Shown: positions 28,705 to 36,219 of the stretch, one piece after another
Numbering within the stretch: the first letter of the stretch is position 1
How the letters are laid out: every line of letters begins with the position of its first letter
The notes under the pieces: generated by a model
Told to the model about the DNA's origin: nothing
The model's database searches: none
Seen by the model: the letters and a program-made list of their open reading frames with translations, nothing else
Origin: Vibrio sp. S9_S30
Lineage (GTDB): Bacteria > Pseudomonadota > Gammaproteobacteria > Enterobacterales > Vibrionaceae
Direction of reading: 5' to 3'
NCBI RefSeq assembly: GCF_014694455.1
Contig: NZ_JAAUWT010000027.1
Coordinates: forward strand, 1-40,005
Length of the DNA stretch: 40,005 nucleotides
Position numbers and translations under genes: made by a program

Positions 28705-30773
28705 TAACTTAATCCTCTTGAAATGACGCGTTTGCGCTTGCGCGGTTTAGATACAGTGGTGTGTTCGCCTTTTTGGCTCACGTTGACGTTGACGTTTAAA
28801 GGCGCTGCCCAATTCGGCGGCTTGTTCCAATCAATTGCCATGGCTCGGATATGCCAAAGCCCAGCAAACGCGTACTGGGCATGATCGAACGGTTCGTTGT
28901 TTTTGCCTTTGGGGCAGAACCAGCGACCTTTGTCGTCTTTTTCTTCGGACAACAACCCGTTGTACCAGTCCTGCTTTGCCCAAAATGGCGGGCGGAAAAA
29001 GCGAGGGCTGGCTGAATCTTCATTCATCATTGAGGAATAGACGGAACTCTTAACCACATTTGTGTTGATATTGAGTAGAGGAATATCACCACGGGCTGCC
29101 ATAGGGTGATCGCTGGATGAATCCGGCTCACTTATTTTTGTCCAACCATCCCATTCCTTTTCACGGAATGCGCGCGGGTTACCTTTTACCAACATCAAGC
29201 GGCTGTGTAGCCCTCTTTGCTGCAATTCACGGTAAAACTGATAGGCGTGAAACGTGGTGTTTCCTTCACCTTCGGCGTTGTCTGAACCACCGGAGTCACA
29301 CAATGTTAACCGTGGAACGATGGTTAATTCTGTACCGTCGATGGCGTATTCTTTGTTGATCACCCGTTTGATGATGGGAAACCAATCTTCTACATAAACG
29401 TGAGGTTGAACTCGCTGGGGTTCGCCTGCGACTTTGCGCTCTTCGTTTAACAGAATGTGAAAGCGGTCTATCGGTTGCCATTGGCAGTTTTCTGTAAATG
29501 CGTGGACCTGAACATCAAAGCGACTGTTTGCCCCGCCTTGCACATCTATGGTTGCCAATAAAAAGCGAGTATCTGCTGGCGCAATGCCCTGCGGTAATTG
29601 AAACTCGGTGGCGCGTTCTTGTAGGCGGTCGCCGCTCAACTCCGAATCAATCGCTTTCGGGGTATAAGGTCGCCCTACAGTAGTATTGAAAAACACTTGC
29701 AGTTTCGATTCGTCGCCAAACTGATCGTAATGCTCAACCGCTTTAATGTATTCCTCAACCATGTCGCCCCAATCATTAAAAGAAGCGCATAGCCCTTCAA
29801 ACCAAAAACTGGATCGGTAAAGGTTCGGGAGGGCAATCGATAAGCGGTTGCCTTTTTCATCAACTTCACCGGGGAACATGTAATCCCCACTCAGATTGAT
29901 GTCGTATTTCGCATCGGGTTTAGTGCCTTTCCCACAATGTGGGCATACTACTTGTACAGTGCTTGCTTTTCCGGGCTCCCACTCTAGGCATTCCCATTTA
30001 TCAGCAAACCACTTTCCGCAGTGTGGACACTGCCAATACCACACCTCACAGGTGCCGTCGTTATATAGCGCGGTGATGCCTGCCGCTCTTGGGGCTTGGT
30101 GAGGTTTGAGCCCTTCTTGATCTCGTATTGGGGTTCGGGACGGCGACGCTTCTGCGATGGTCACGCCATCACTACCCGCTTGCAGGGTTCGCTTTGCGCC
30201 CCGCCCGAATTTATCCCCTTCTGTGCCTCCGGCTCCGGTGCCGTTGTCTTCTGAACGGTCGTAGTCGGTAAAAATCACCACCCCGTAACCTTGCGCCGAT
30301 AGAGCGTCATTCGTGGGTGAGTTGATGGTGACCGTGGCTTCATTCTTAAACCGCTTGCGCTCAATGCCATCGTCGTGGCGGTTTCCCGTTTTTAGCTTTT
30401 GTAATGGCTCCGTGTTTCGCACCATTCGCCCCAGCTCTTTATCGGAATAACCGTGCGCGGTTTTTTGCGTTGCGAAGATCAAAAGCAGATCGCAAGGATT
30501 TTGCCAGACGCGGTAAAACACCACGCCATCTAATAAGGTTTTGGTTTTTGTAGAACGTGCCGACCCCATCAAAATCAACTCTCGGCATTGACGGCTAAAC
30601 GCTCTCTCTAACGGCTTACGCATATAAGGGGCGATGGACGAATCGAATTTTACGACTCCGCCCGTGTCGGCGATGAAAAGATATTTATCGCAAGCTTCTA
30701 CTGGGCCAATATCTTCCGCTTCGGTGACTTCAATGGCTTCTGCCATTACCTCAGAGATGCTTTTGTAACTCAT
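28704..30773 (-). CDS. Large terminase subunit (GpA type)
   Basis: A 689-aa packaging motor of lambda gpA type. The N-terminal ATPase has CRELILMGSARSTKTKTLLDGVVFYRVW (Walker A variant, ~55-80), a helicase-like YGVVIFTDYDRSED (Walker B, ~162-175) and the zinc-finger pair WYWQCPHCGKWF ... VQVVCPHCGKGTK (~250-285). The C-terminal nuclease begins at FLLATIDVQGGANSRFDVQVHAF (~410), with DSGGSD and an NEPFDHAQYAFAGL near the end. GpA-type motors package DNA with cohesive ends, so the virion ends should be cos, separate from the telomere site. Confidence 0.95.
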   Translation of the reverse strand: MSYKSISEVMAEAIEVTEAEDIGPVEACDKYLFIADTGGVVKFDSSIAPYMRKPLERAFSRQCRELILMGSARSTKTKTLLDGVVFYRVWQNPCDLLLIFATQKTAHGYSDKELGRMVRNTEPLQKLKTGNRHDDGIERKRFKNEATVTINSPTNDALSAQGYGVVIFTDYDRSEDNGTGAGGTEGDKFGRGAKRTLQAGSDGVTIAEASPSRTPIRDQEGLKPHQAPRAAGITALYNDGTCEVWYWQCPHCGKWFADKWECLEWEPGKASTVQVVCPHCGKGTKPDAKYDINLSGDYMFPGEVDEKGNRLSIALPNLYRSSFWFEGLCASFNDWGDMVEEYIKAVEHYDQFGDESKLQVFFNTTVGRPYTPKAIDSELSGDRLQERATEFQLPQGIAPADTRFLLATIDVQGGANSRFDVQVHAFTENCQWQPIDRFHILLNEERKVAGEPQRVQPHVYVEDWFPIIKRVINKEYAIDGTELTIVPRLTLCDSGGSDNAEGEGNTTFHAYQFYRELQQRGLHSRLMLVKGNPRAFREKEWDGWTKISEPDSSSDHPMAARGDIPLLNINTNVVKSSVYSSMMNEDSASPRFFRPPFWAKQDWYNGLLSEEKDDKGRWFCPKGKNNEPFDHAQYAFAGLWHIRAMAIDWNKPPNWAAPLNVNVNVSQKGEHTTVSKPRKRKRVISRGLS

Positions 30774-31287
30774 CAGCGTATTCCTGCCCTTTCTTAGTGA
30801 TTTCTTTGCCGATGGTTTGCAGTTTGCTGTCTAGGCGCTCGGATTGCTTTGCCGACCATTCGGGGCTAATCCGTTCCACCTCGGTGGTGATTTGCCTGAG
30901 TTTCTTAAACAACATGGCAAAGGTGCCGCCCCACACGGTGACAACATCATTTGACTGCACTAGCTGTTTCATATCTTGCTTGCGCTTCATTTGCTGGGTG
31001 ATTGCCATTTCGTATTCTTTAAACTCTTTCATAGAGCCAAATTGATCGAGCAACTCTTGAATTTCATTGATTTGGCTTTCACTAAGCGTTTTATTTCGAC
31101 GCCGTGACGTTTTCCGGGCATCGACTAGGAAAGGCGCAAGGTCTTTACATTCGTAAACTTCGTTTCCGCGTGCGTCTTTGCCGCAGGGTTTAACGTTGTT
31201 TTGTTCAATCACTTTTTTGATGGTGTTGGGCGATTTACCCCAATACTTTGCCGCCTCCGACTTATTCATTGCGTATTTGGAGGTCAT
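30751..31287 (-). CDS. Small terminase subunit (DUF1441/Nu1 type)
   Basis: A 178-aa DNA-recognition subunit. The N-terminal winged HTH (MNKSEAAKYWGKSPNTIKKVIEQNNVKPCGKDARGNEVYECKDLAPFL) would bind cos DNA, followed by a helical coiled part (SESQINEIQELLDQFGSMKEFKEYEMAITQQMKRKQDMKQL) contacting the large subunit. AGGAGG precedes the ATG at 31287. It overlaps the large subunit by 23 bases. It is the first gene of the main structural operon, after a strong terminator at 31320-31346. Confidence 0.88.
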   Translation of the reverse strand: MTSKYAMNKSEAAKYWGKSPNTIKKVIEQNNVKPCGKDARGNEVYECKDLAPFLVDARKTSRRRNKTLSESQINEIQELLDQFGSMKEFKEYEMAITQQMKRKQDMKQLVQSNDVVTVWGGTFAMLFKKLRQITTEVERISPEWSAKQSERLDSKLQTIGKEITKKGQEYADELQKHL

Positions 31288-31319
31288 AGAGCGCGCCTCC
31301 TATGCGTGAACGTGAGGCA

Positions 31320-31346
31320 TAAAAAAAGCCACCGCGTGGGTGGCTT
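31320..31346 (-). terminator. Terminator upstream of the terminase genes
   Basis: GCCACC and GGTGGC stem with seven Ts on the leftward strand. It lies between the 31391-31975 gene and the terminase operon, so late transcription must read through it or restart. Confidence 0.8.
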
Positions 31347-31390
31347 CTATGCTTTTGTTATTAAATTAATAATTTATTTATATTACTAAG

Positions 31391-31975
31391 TTATTTAGAA
31401 AATAAAGACACATCTGATTGTTCAATCTTCAATTGATGGGCGATAAAGCCTTTCAATGCATCTTCTTGTGTTACCCCATCATGCTGAAATCGTGATCTAT
31501 TTTTTGCCCAAAGCACATTAATGGCTTTTTGCATGTCAGTGGCAGGGGCTTGGGTAGTTGATGATATTTCCCAATGAATTCCATCGCATTCTTTCCCTGA
31601 GTATCCGCAACCTTTCGAATACAAATAAGCTTCCGACAAGATACCATAACTAGTACCCTTAAATTCTTGGTCGTCGGCATGTACCCGAACTTCGAATACA
31701 TCCGCCCATTTTTCTTGCTTAAGGTCGAAAGCCACTTTTGCCGCGACCGCCATGCGCTGTTCTGCACTGCTGTTCGCCGACATGGTGGCGTAGGCTGTCA
31801 CTATTTCTTGCTTGCCGTTTTTCTCTCGATCTGTGTAAAAAATCCGATAGCTTATTTCCTTCCCTTTTAACCCTTCGGGAATGGTTGCCGATTTGTGAAG
31901 AATAACAAACGTCGCAATGACCAAAATGATTAACATTGCTGCCCACTTTAAGCCTTTACCGATTAACTTTTCCAT
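31391..31975 (-). CDS. Membrane-anchored hypothetical protein
   Basis: A 194-aa protein with a single N-terminal membrane anchor (LKWAAMLIILVIATFVILHK, ~9-28) and a periplasmic-type domain of ~165 residues. The latter has EISYRIFYTDREKNGKQEIVTAYATMSANSSAEQRMAVAAKVAFDLKQ, KGCGYSGKECDGIHWEISSTT (two cysteines that may pair) and a helical C-terminus. It lies downstream of the lysozyme-like gene. Anchored periplasmic proteins in this position can be superinfection-exclusion or lysogenic-conversion factors. I do not recognise the family with certainty (DUF4875-like is a weak thought). Confidence 0.6.
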   Translation of the reverse strand: MEKLIGKGLKWAAMLIILVIATFVILHKSATIPEGLKGKEISYRIFYTDREKNGKQEIVTAYATMSANSSAEQRMAVAAKVAFDLKQEKWADVFEVRVHADDQEFKGTSYGILSEAYLYSKGCGYSGKECDGIHWEISSTTQAPATDMQKAINVLWAKNRSRFQHDGVTQEDALKGFIAHQLKIEQSDVSLFSK

Positions 31976-32042
31976 TTACCAACTCGTGTTTATATAAAAC
32001 ACAAACCATATACATGCAGGCAATGGAGATCGAGCCTAGTCA

Positions 32043-32480
32043 CTAACTCGGCGTGGGTTTTGTGCGCTCCATATAATTTTGAAGCGGGAAACTACGCCAC
32101 CACTTATTGTATAGCTTGGCTCGCGCAATTCGTTTTTTGGGAATACTGCCTACGTTTGCCAACACCCAAGCACCTGCGACGATAAGCGACAGTGTCGGAT
32201 TTGTCGCAAGCTGGGCGAACCGCACCTTTCTGATGTCGATATTAAACGCCTTTTGGATCTCTTTTCTGTACTCATAAAAGCCACTGTGGTGCTGCATGAG
32301 TGAAAAAAGACCGTGAGAAATTGAACACACCCCACCGAACTGGCTTTTTTCTAGCCCGCCGCCGGATTCTATCAGGGTGATTTCGTGTAGTAGCCGCCCT
32401 AGGTTTTTAACGCCGTAGGCTTTGCCCACTAGAAAGCAGGCATCTTTTAAATGCGATGGTGATAATGCGCCGTGTACCAT
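32043..32480 (-). CDS. Lysozyme-like or transglycosylase-like phage protein (uncertain)
   Basis: 145 aa from the ATG at 32480 (MVHGALSPSHLKDACFL), which has GGAG upstream; the longer frame to 32534 runs into the hairpin-rich stretch and has no ribosome site. LHEITLIESGGGLEKSQFGGVCSISHGLFSLMQHHSGFYEYR resembles the E-x-x-E-S-G ... GLFQ core of SLT-type lytic transglycosylases with Glu in IESGG as candidate catalyst. The basic C-terminus (KKRIARAKLYNKWWRSFPLQNYME) resembles other cell-wall phage proteins. Assignment by pattern only; a virion-associated wall enzyme or late regulator are alternatives. Confidence 0.5.
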   Translation of the reverse strand: MVHGALSPSHLKDACFLVGKAYGVKNLGRLLHEITLIESGGGLEKSQFGGVCSISHGLFSLMQHHSGFYEYRKEIQKAFNIDIRKVRFAQLATNPTLSLIVAGAWVLANVGSIPKKRIARAKLYNKWWRSFPLQNYMERTKPTPS

Positions 32481-32519
32481 TGACCTAGCTCCGTGTTTGA
32501 ATGCAACGCCATGTTGCCC

Positions 32520-32745
32520 GTGGCAGCTCTGCACGCGCCACTACATAAAAATGTTTTTTTTAGGATGAGCGAACCCGCACGCCTTTGCGTGTTGTGTATA
32601 TTACAAGTGATATACATTGGGTGTACTGGCTTGAGCGTTCTAGCCGCTCGGTTACCAGCCGAGAAAAAGGAAGCCGAATTTTACCAACGTTGTTTATGAC
32701 TGGTTTCCCAGCCGCTTAAATGGGGGCTTCCCTTTTGGTCAAACC
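32520..32745 (-). ncRNA. Hairpin-rich segment downstream of the main RNA candidate
   Basis: No gene fits here. Read leftwards, bases 32736-32664 form a long stem (12 bp, one mismatch) enclosing CTGG-GAAA-CCAG (32711-32700), a GNRA tetraloop hairpin. It is followed by CTCGG/CCGAG (32663-32647), a 7-bp stem TGTATAT/ATATACA (32616-32595), CACGC/GCGTG (32591-32578) and GTGGC/GCCAC (32541-32520). The first stem ends in five Ts and could be a second terminator. Six hairpins in 226 bases without a reading frame suggest a structured RNA or the leader of the 32043-32480 gene. Confidence 0.5.
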
Positions 32746-32753
32746 TAAAAAGC

Positions 32754-33081
32754 AAAAAAGCCTGTTAACACCAATGCGGTATCGTCAGGCTTTTATGTCT
32801 GAATATGTTTGTTTTTTGTGCGGAACCCTATGGGGTGTGCAGCTTTGATAAGTAAGTACATATGATGACCTTAGTTAGGTGAACTTAAGCCATCCAAGGT
32901 TTCCAATCTTGGGTGGCAAGCCAGAACGAGGTTGGAAACTACCGCTATGTACCGACGGCCTGCCGAAGCAGCCCCGTTCTAACCCACCATAGAATAGGTG
33001 TGCAGAAATGCACAGCCTTTAAGTTGTGGTTGGTACATATGTTTCGAGGTTTCCAATCTCGGCGCTGGATTTTGCCAGCGC
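32754..33081 (-). ncRNA. Candidate structured non-coding RNA (~330 nt)
   Basis: A gene-free transcript-like unit with promoter (33088-33116), many hairpins and a strong terminator. The terminator is a 9-bp stem AAAAGCCTG (32794-32786) with CAGGCTTTT (32764-32756), then six Ts. Elements: stem 33081-33062 (7 bp); stem 33061-33045 and stem 32917-32889 (10 bp incl. one mismatch on this strand), which carry the same 9-base loop ATTGGAAAC on different stems; a 9-bp closing stem (32980-32972 with 32931-32923) enclosing CTGC-TTCG-GCAG (32971-32960), a UUCG tetraloop; and GTTTCCAAC (32939-32931), complementary over eight bases to both loops. Stems differ in sequence but keep pairing, which argues for RNA structure. 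I cannot name the family. Confidence 0.6.
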
Positions 33082-33087
33082 ACAACC

Positions 33088-33116
33088 ATTGTCATAAATG
33101 TGCATATCCGTGTCAA
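33088..33116 (-). promoter_or_regulatory. Putative promoter of the RNA candidate
   Basis: A consensus -35 TTGACA (33116-33111) and a weaker -10 GACAAT (33093-33088) are exactly 17 bp apart, starting 4 bases after the stop of the 33120-33401 gene. Transcription would begin near 33081, at the first hairpin. Confidence 0.5.
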
Positions 33117-33119
33117 TAA

Positions 33120-33401
33120 CTAGCTGCCCCGCTTGATGGATTGCTGCGCAATAAATTTAAATATGTGGATATGGCCCAGTGATGCGCCTATTCCGTATAC
33201 CACCGTTTGGCTGAATGTCATGCCCTGCATTAACCCAAAGTGCCACGATGCAAACGCTAATGCGCTGGCGACGCACAGCTCCCCTATAAAAACTTGAGGG
33301 GGGATTTTCTCGGCAGATTTCAATAGAGCCCCCACGCGCGCAATGATAAATAAAGCTACAAACACCCAAAAGCTGTTTGTCTCTTGGTCGTTTGTAAACA
33401 T
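33120..33401 (-). CDS. Small membrane protein, holin candidate
   Basis: A 93-aa protein with three hydrophobic segments: FWVFVALFIIARVGALL (~11-27), VFIGELCVASALAFASWHFGLM (~37-58) and FSQTVVYGIGASLGHIHIFKFI (~63-84), ending in a basic tail (QSIKRGS). Size, topology and tail suit a class I holin that forms membrane lesions at lysis. It is the first gene after the terminator that follows the Q-like gene, hence the first late gene. It lies far from the endolysin (10703), which has its own membrane-protein neighbour, so holin or antiholin roles could be split between the two sites. Confidence 0.65.
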   Translation of the reverse strand: MFTNDQETNSFWVFVALFIIARVGALLKSAEKIPPQVFIGELCVASALAFASWHFGLMQGMTFSQTVVYGIGASLGHIHIFKFIAQQSIKRGS

Positions 33402-33441
33402 ACAGCATCCGTTTTAATTAGGAGAGGAGTAAGCAGGACGG

Positions 33442-33474
33442 TAAAAAAAAGCCCCAAACAAAATGTAAGGGGCT
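33442..33474 (-). terminator. Strong terminator between Q-like gene and late genes
   Basis: AGCCCC and GGGGCT stem with eight Ts on the leftward strand. Such a terminator after a Q-type gene is the usual target of phage antitermination. Confidence 0.85.
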
Positions 33475-33566
33475 GGTTCAAGCTTGTCAGTTGGCTGCGT
33501 CGGCTAATGGATTTCCCGACGATGGGAAAATACTACCGTAAAGAGTCCCCTTTTATCAAGTGATAT

Positions 33567-33582
33567 GACTCACATTTGAGTT
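33567..33582. promoter_or_regulatory. Phage operator copy (late-gene side)
   Basis: GACTCACATTTGAGTT: one half-site perfect, the other with one change. It lies between the Q-like gene and the terminator, next to a second copy at 33610-33625. Confidence 0.6.
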
Positions 33583-33609
33583 ATTTGCGCGCTACGGAAC
33601 GATGATCAA

Positions 33610-33625
33610 GGCTCATATTTGAGTC
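33610..33625. promoter_or_regulatory. Phage operator copy at the end of the Q-like gene
   Basis: GGCTCATATTTGAGTC, 43 bp from the copy at 33567 (about four helical turns), overlapping the stop codon of the 33613-34230 gene. Paired spacing suggests cooperative binding. Confidence 0.6.
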
Positions 33626-34230
33626 AAATATGCATAACCAAATTCTTGCAAAGCCTTGGTATCTAAGGCTTGAACGTGTTCATTTAGTGATTCATTGGTT
33701 TTTTGATAACGTCGGAAATAAACGCTTTTTGATACTCCGATGGCTTCGAATAGGTCTTTTGTTCTGAGTTCGACGAATTCACGCTCATTGATCAGCCTTT
33801 TTGTTACGAGCTTTTCGACTTTTTCAGCGGTGCGCTGTTGTTTGGGTTGATCGCCTAGTTCGCTGATCACGACTTCAATCAATTGGGGTAAGTGTTCGCT
33901 GTGATGGCTTTCCCCGTAACGGTAGAGAAGCCATTTCCCAAGATGCCCCGGCATTTCGTTAATGATGCGTTTTATTCTAAGGTGATCGAATACGTACTCG
34001 GAACAATTGAGTTTTGATGTGCCTTTACGGCGGGTGTCTGTTGCATTGAGTATTTCTGGCTGTCGTTCGTTGTCGTTAGCGGTTCGTTTGGGGGCATTAA
34101 CGTTGAAGATCGCCCGCTGGCTTCCGTCTTCATTGCGCGGCGGCTGCCAGTCGGCCAGGGCTTCCATGATCAGTTCACGGCTTTGGTCTAAGATGTCGGC
34201 TTCGTCTAAGATGTCGTATTCGCTGATCAT
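33613..34230 (-). CDS. Late regulator, antitermination Q-like (inferred)
   Basis: A 205-aa protein, last gene of the early operon. The N-terminal ~70 residues are disordered. From ~75 it is helical with CSEYVFDHLRIKRIINEMPGHLGKWLLYRYGE and a C-terminal HTH-like region (RTKDLFEAIGVSKSVYFRRYQKTNESLNEHVQALDTKALQEF). Together these fit DNA-binding late regulators, and its place just before a strong terminator and the late genes is that of Q antiterminators. Motif evidence is modest, so the function is mainly contextual. Confidence 0.6.
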   Translation of the reverse strand: MISEYDILDEADILDQSRELIMEALADWQPPRNEDGSQRAIFNVNAPKRTANDNERQPEILNATDTRRKGTSKLNCSEYVFDHLRIKRIINEMPGHLGKWLLYRYGESHHSEHLPQLIEVVISELGDQPKQQRTAEKVEKLVTKRLINEREFVELRTKDLFEAIGVSKSVYFRRYQKTNESLNEHVQALDTKALQEFGYAYLTQI

Positions 34231-34238
34231 GTTATCTC

Positions 34239-34436
34239 TTAATATTCGTTGCTTTCTTCGATTCGTCGGCGCTTTCTTTCTTCGTATGCGTCCCAGTCAG
34301 TTGTTCGCTCTATTTCGTCGTATTCATCTTTGCAATCGGCACATATCCATCCCCAGTGCGCGTCGTTGATGCAGTTTTCGTCGCCACACATTGAGCAAGC
34401 GGGTATGTCTAGATCATTGGCTGTTTTAATCGGCAT
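34239..34436 (-). CDS. Small zinc-ribbon protein of the early operon
   Basis: A 65-aa protein with four to five cysteines spaced as a zinc ribbon: CSMCGDENC (~14-22) and CADC (~32-35), followed by an acidic then basic helix (EYDEIERTTDWDAYEERKRRRIEE). It lies 8 bases before the Q-like gene and 2 after the small membrane protein gene. Small zinc proteins of early phage operons often bind RNA polymerase or other host proteins; nothing shows the partner here. Confidence 0.7.
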   Translation of the reverse strand: MPIKTANDLDIPACSMCGDENCINDAHWGWICADCKDEYDEIERTTDWDAYEERKRRRIEESNEY

Positions 34437-34438
34437 TA

Positions 34439-34582
34439 TTAACCCTCAAGCTTTTGACCACGCCACCCCATTAGAATGGCGTGAATGGAAAACCCAACTG
34501 CGGCAATCGTCAGGAACGTGAACACTGTTACCCCTGAAAACGTCCATACGTCGTGAGTGATAAAGGCAAAGAATTCGATCAT
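34439..34582 (-). CDS. Small single-pass membrane protein (47 aa)
   Basis: A short gene starting at the ATG at 34582, fused with the preceding stop as TAATG. GGAGAAAG is a good ribosome site. The protein (MIEFFAFITHDVWTFSGVTV then a hydrophobic run TFLTIAAVGFSIHAILMGW and a charged end RGQKLEG) has one to two membrane segments. It sits in the coupled early operon. Small membrane proteins of temperate phages can regulate lysis or exclude superinfecting phage; this one is unassigned. Confidence 0.65.
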   Translation of the reverse strand: MIEFFAFITHDVWTFSGVTVFTFLTIAAVGFSIHAILMGWRGQKLEG

Positions 34583-35163
34583 TAACTTTCTCCGTCTAAG
34601 TTAAACCTGCTTATGTTGTGCCGGGTGCCGACTGCGCCAGTGCCTTTGTGTACTTTTCTTGATTCATCGACACACGCGGCGGCGACACTCAACAGGCAAT
34701 CAATCCATTGGTTTGATTCTTCTTGCCCGTCGTTTTCGTCGTAGATTCCATCGTGCGTCGGCTTGGCATTGGCGACCGCTTCGGATACCAGATTTAGTAT
34801 TTTTTCTAGATTGGCATTGCACGTTTTTGCACCTTCCAATGGCGGCAAAGTATCGATAAATCCGTGCATGGCGTGGATTTCTTTTAATGCGCTTTCTTTG
34901 TGCCTTTTTGGCAGACAGTCCAGCCATGTGTGCTTCCACTGCAAGGGGAAATTGTGCTCACCGGATAGGTATCTGTTCACTTGCCGGGAAAGACTACCTT
35001 TCCATTTTGCGTATTCTTCTGCGCAATCGCTGGGTGCGATGTTTTTTAGCCTGGGGGCTAGAATGTCGGTCGCAAAGCTGGGCGCGTTTTCTTGGCTGGT
35101 CATAAACCAGTTTTTGGTGTGTCGAATGATTATTTCGGCTTCGTCTTTTTCAATATTACTCAT
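34582..35163 (-). CDS. First gene of the early operon, regulator candidate
   Basis: A 193-aa protein I do not recognise with confidence. The middle (YAKWKGSLSRQVNRYLSGEHNFPLQWKHTWLDCLPKRHKESALKEIHAMHGFID) has the ring of CII-type or Ner-like phage regulators, where an Arg-rich helix and a 'LsG...hP....l..I' pattern occur, but no clear HTH is visible. The C-terminal half is acidic, then Gly/Arg-rich (KVHKGTGAVGTRHNISRF). It is the first gene downstream of an operator (35197-35212), opposite the repressor gene, the position of Cro or CII-type proteins. Confidence 0.55.
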   Translation of the reverse strand: MSNIEKDEAEIIIRHTKNWFMTSQENAPSFATDILAPRLKNIAPSDCAEEYAKWKGSLSRQVNRYLSGEHNFPLQWKHTWLDCLPKRHKESALKEIHAMHGFIDTLPPLEGAKTCNANLEKILNLVSEAVANAKPTHDGIYDENDGQEESNQWIDCLLSVAAACVDESRKVHKGTGAVGTRHNISRFNLDGES

Positions 35164-35196
35164 TTAAGAGTCCCTCAACTGACATTTAAAGGATAT

Positions 35197-35212
35197 AGCT
35201 CATATATGAGTC
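35197..35212. promoter_or_regulatory. Phage operator at the early promoter
   Basis: AGCTCATATATGAGTC lies 34-49 bases upstream of the 35163 start, where a repressor would block the early leftward promoter. It is the clearest functional placement of the repeated dyad. Confidence 0.75.
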
Positions 35213-35626
35213 ATTATTTTAGCCAATGATTATCGCTTTGGATAGCTTATATTGCGCGGGTTTGTAGATTGTTTTGATGTTGGTCGGATTCTTTTGCAAG
35301 GGTGGTATGTGAGCGCTTGTGTCCTGACTCGGACGTCAAATGGCTGTCTTTTGTGGCATACAATGAATTTAACGTTAAAAAACGCTCTTAAACCGTTCTT
35401 AATGGTCGGGGATGCTTTATAATCTAGTTAACCACCATAAATATAATTTTTTGTAACGTTGCTTTTGCGGCGCTTTTTATCATCGTCTGACGCTATTTTT
35501 TATTTGTTGAGAGGTAACCCGCACGGCTTCGGCGCGTGCATATTGGCACTGGTTTGGCTTGTAACGCGTGGCATTTTTAGTTTGCGCGTTCTTGCTTGAT
35601 TCGGCGCTAGGATATAGGAATTTATT
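35213..35626. other. Early/repressor intergenic region with long repressor leader
   Basis: 414 bases with no credible gene. A perfect -10 TATAAT at 35418-35423 reads rightwards, with a weak -35 (TTCTTA, 35396-35401). Transcription from it would leave a ~200-base leader before the repressor start at 35627. The leader contains a GCACG/CGTGC hairpin (~35520-35540), so repressor expression may be controlled after initiation. No copy of the GACTCA-type operator lies next to this -10. Confidence 0.5.
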
Positions 35627-36196
35627 ATGCCAGAAGCACACAAGGTATTTGCTGCAATCCGCAAATCTAAGAACATGAAACAAAATGATTTTTCCGGTAT
35701 TGCAAGCCGCGCAACTGTTGGCAGATTTGAGCAGGGTGAAGGGGATTTGCCCACTCAAGTGCTAATACGTGCTTTGAAGAAAATGAACGTGACTTTGGGT
35801 GAGTTTGTAACCCGCATGGAAAGCGAGGAAACACACGGCTACCACACGAAAAACGTGCCTGTTCTACGCTGGACGGATTTGGACGGTGATGATCCAAACG
35901 CGCAAGGTACTGTGTTTTACCCGAACGGCACTAAGATTGAGAGCTATGCACTTAAGGTGCGTGATGCTTCAATGATTTCGACGGATTTCTTAACTAACTT
36001 TCCTGTCGGCTGCCATATCATTGTGGAGCCTATGAAGTCGGTGAACGATGATACTTTGGTAATTGTTAAGGCGGGCGGCGCTTTTCATTTTAGGCGTAAA
36101 TACCGTGGGGCGTTTATCCCTGCCAATAATGAGTTTGAAACCATCGAGAAAGGTGAGGTGGTTGGGCGCGTTGTTGGTTGGGTTGGCAACGGTTAG
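35627..36196 (+). CDS. LexA/CI-like phage repressor (HTH + S24 domain)
   Basis: A 189-aa repressor likely to maintain lysogeny by binding the GACTCA-N4-TGAGTC sites. The N-terminal HTH (~6-60, IRKSKNMKQNDFSGIASRATVGRFEQG) is followed by a linker and an S24 peptidase-like domain (~75-189). Nucleophile Ser115 is present (RDASMIST). The usual Lys of the dyad, aligned with lambda FTFKK, is FHFRR here (Arg156). The cleavage-site region reads VPVLRWTDLDG instead of ...AG. It may therefore not self-cleave in response to RecA. It faces the early operon, and GGATATAGGAAT precedes the ATG. Confidence 0.85.
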   Translation: MPEAHKVFAAIRKSKNMKQNDFSGIASRATVGRFEQGEGDLPTQVLIRALKKMNVTLGEFVTRMESEETHGYHTKNVPVLRWTDLDGDDPNAQGTVFYPNGTKIESYALKVRDASMISTDFLTNFPVGCHIIVEPMKSVNDDTLVIVKAGGAFHFRRKYRGAFIPANNEFETIEKGEVVGRVVGWVGNG

Positions 36197-36219
36197 CGCG
36201 TCGAATTCTGACGATTTTT

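Noticed and set aside
32795..33081. tRNA, tmRNA or group I intron
   Set aside because: No TTCRA T-loop with acceptor stem, no CCA-type end, no tag frame, and no intron core pairing that I could find.
32493..33119. Rightward frames of ~68 aa (32493-32699 and 32913-33119)
   Set aside because: They are read through the hairpins, have no ribosome sites and no protein-like pattern. The region behaves as structured RNA.
30751..33600. Cohesive-end (cos) site near the terminase genes
   Set aside because: A GpA-type terminase implies one, but I could not point to a convincing cos sequence by eye.
35480..35758. Two overlapping leftward frames over the repressor leader
   Set aside because: They overlap the repressor HTH coding sequence in antisense, lack ribosome sites and have no recognisable fold.
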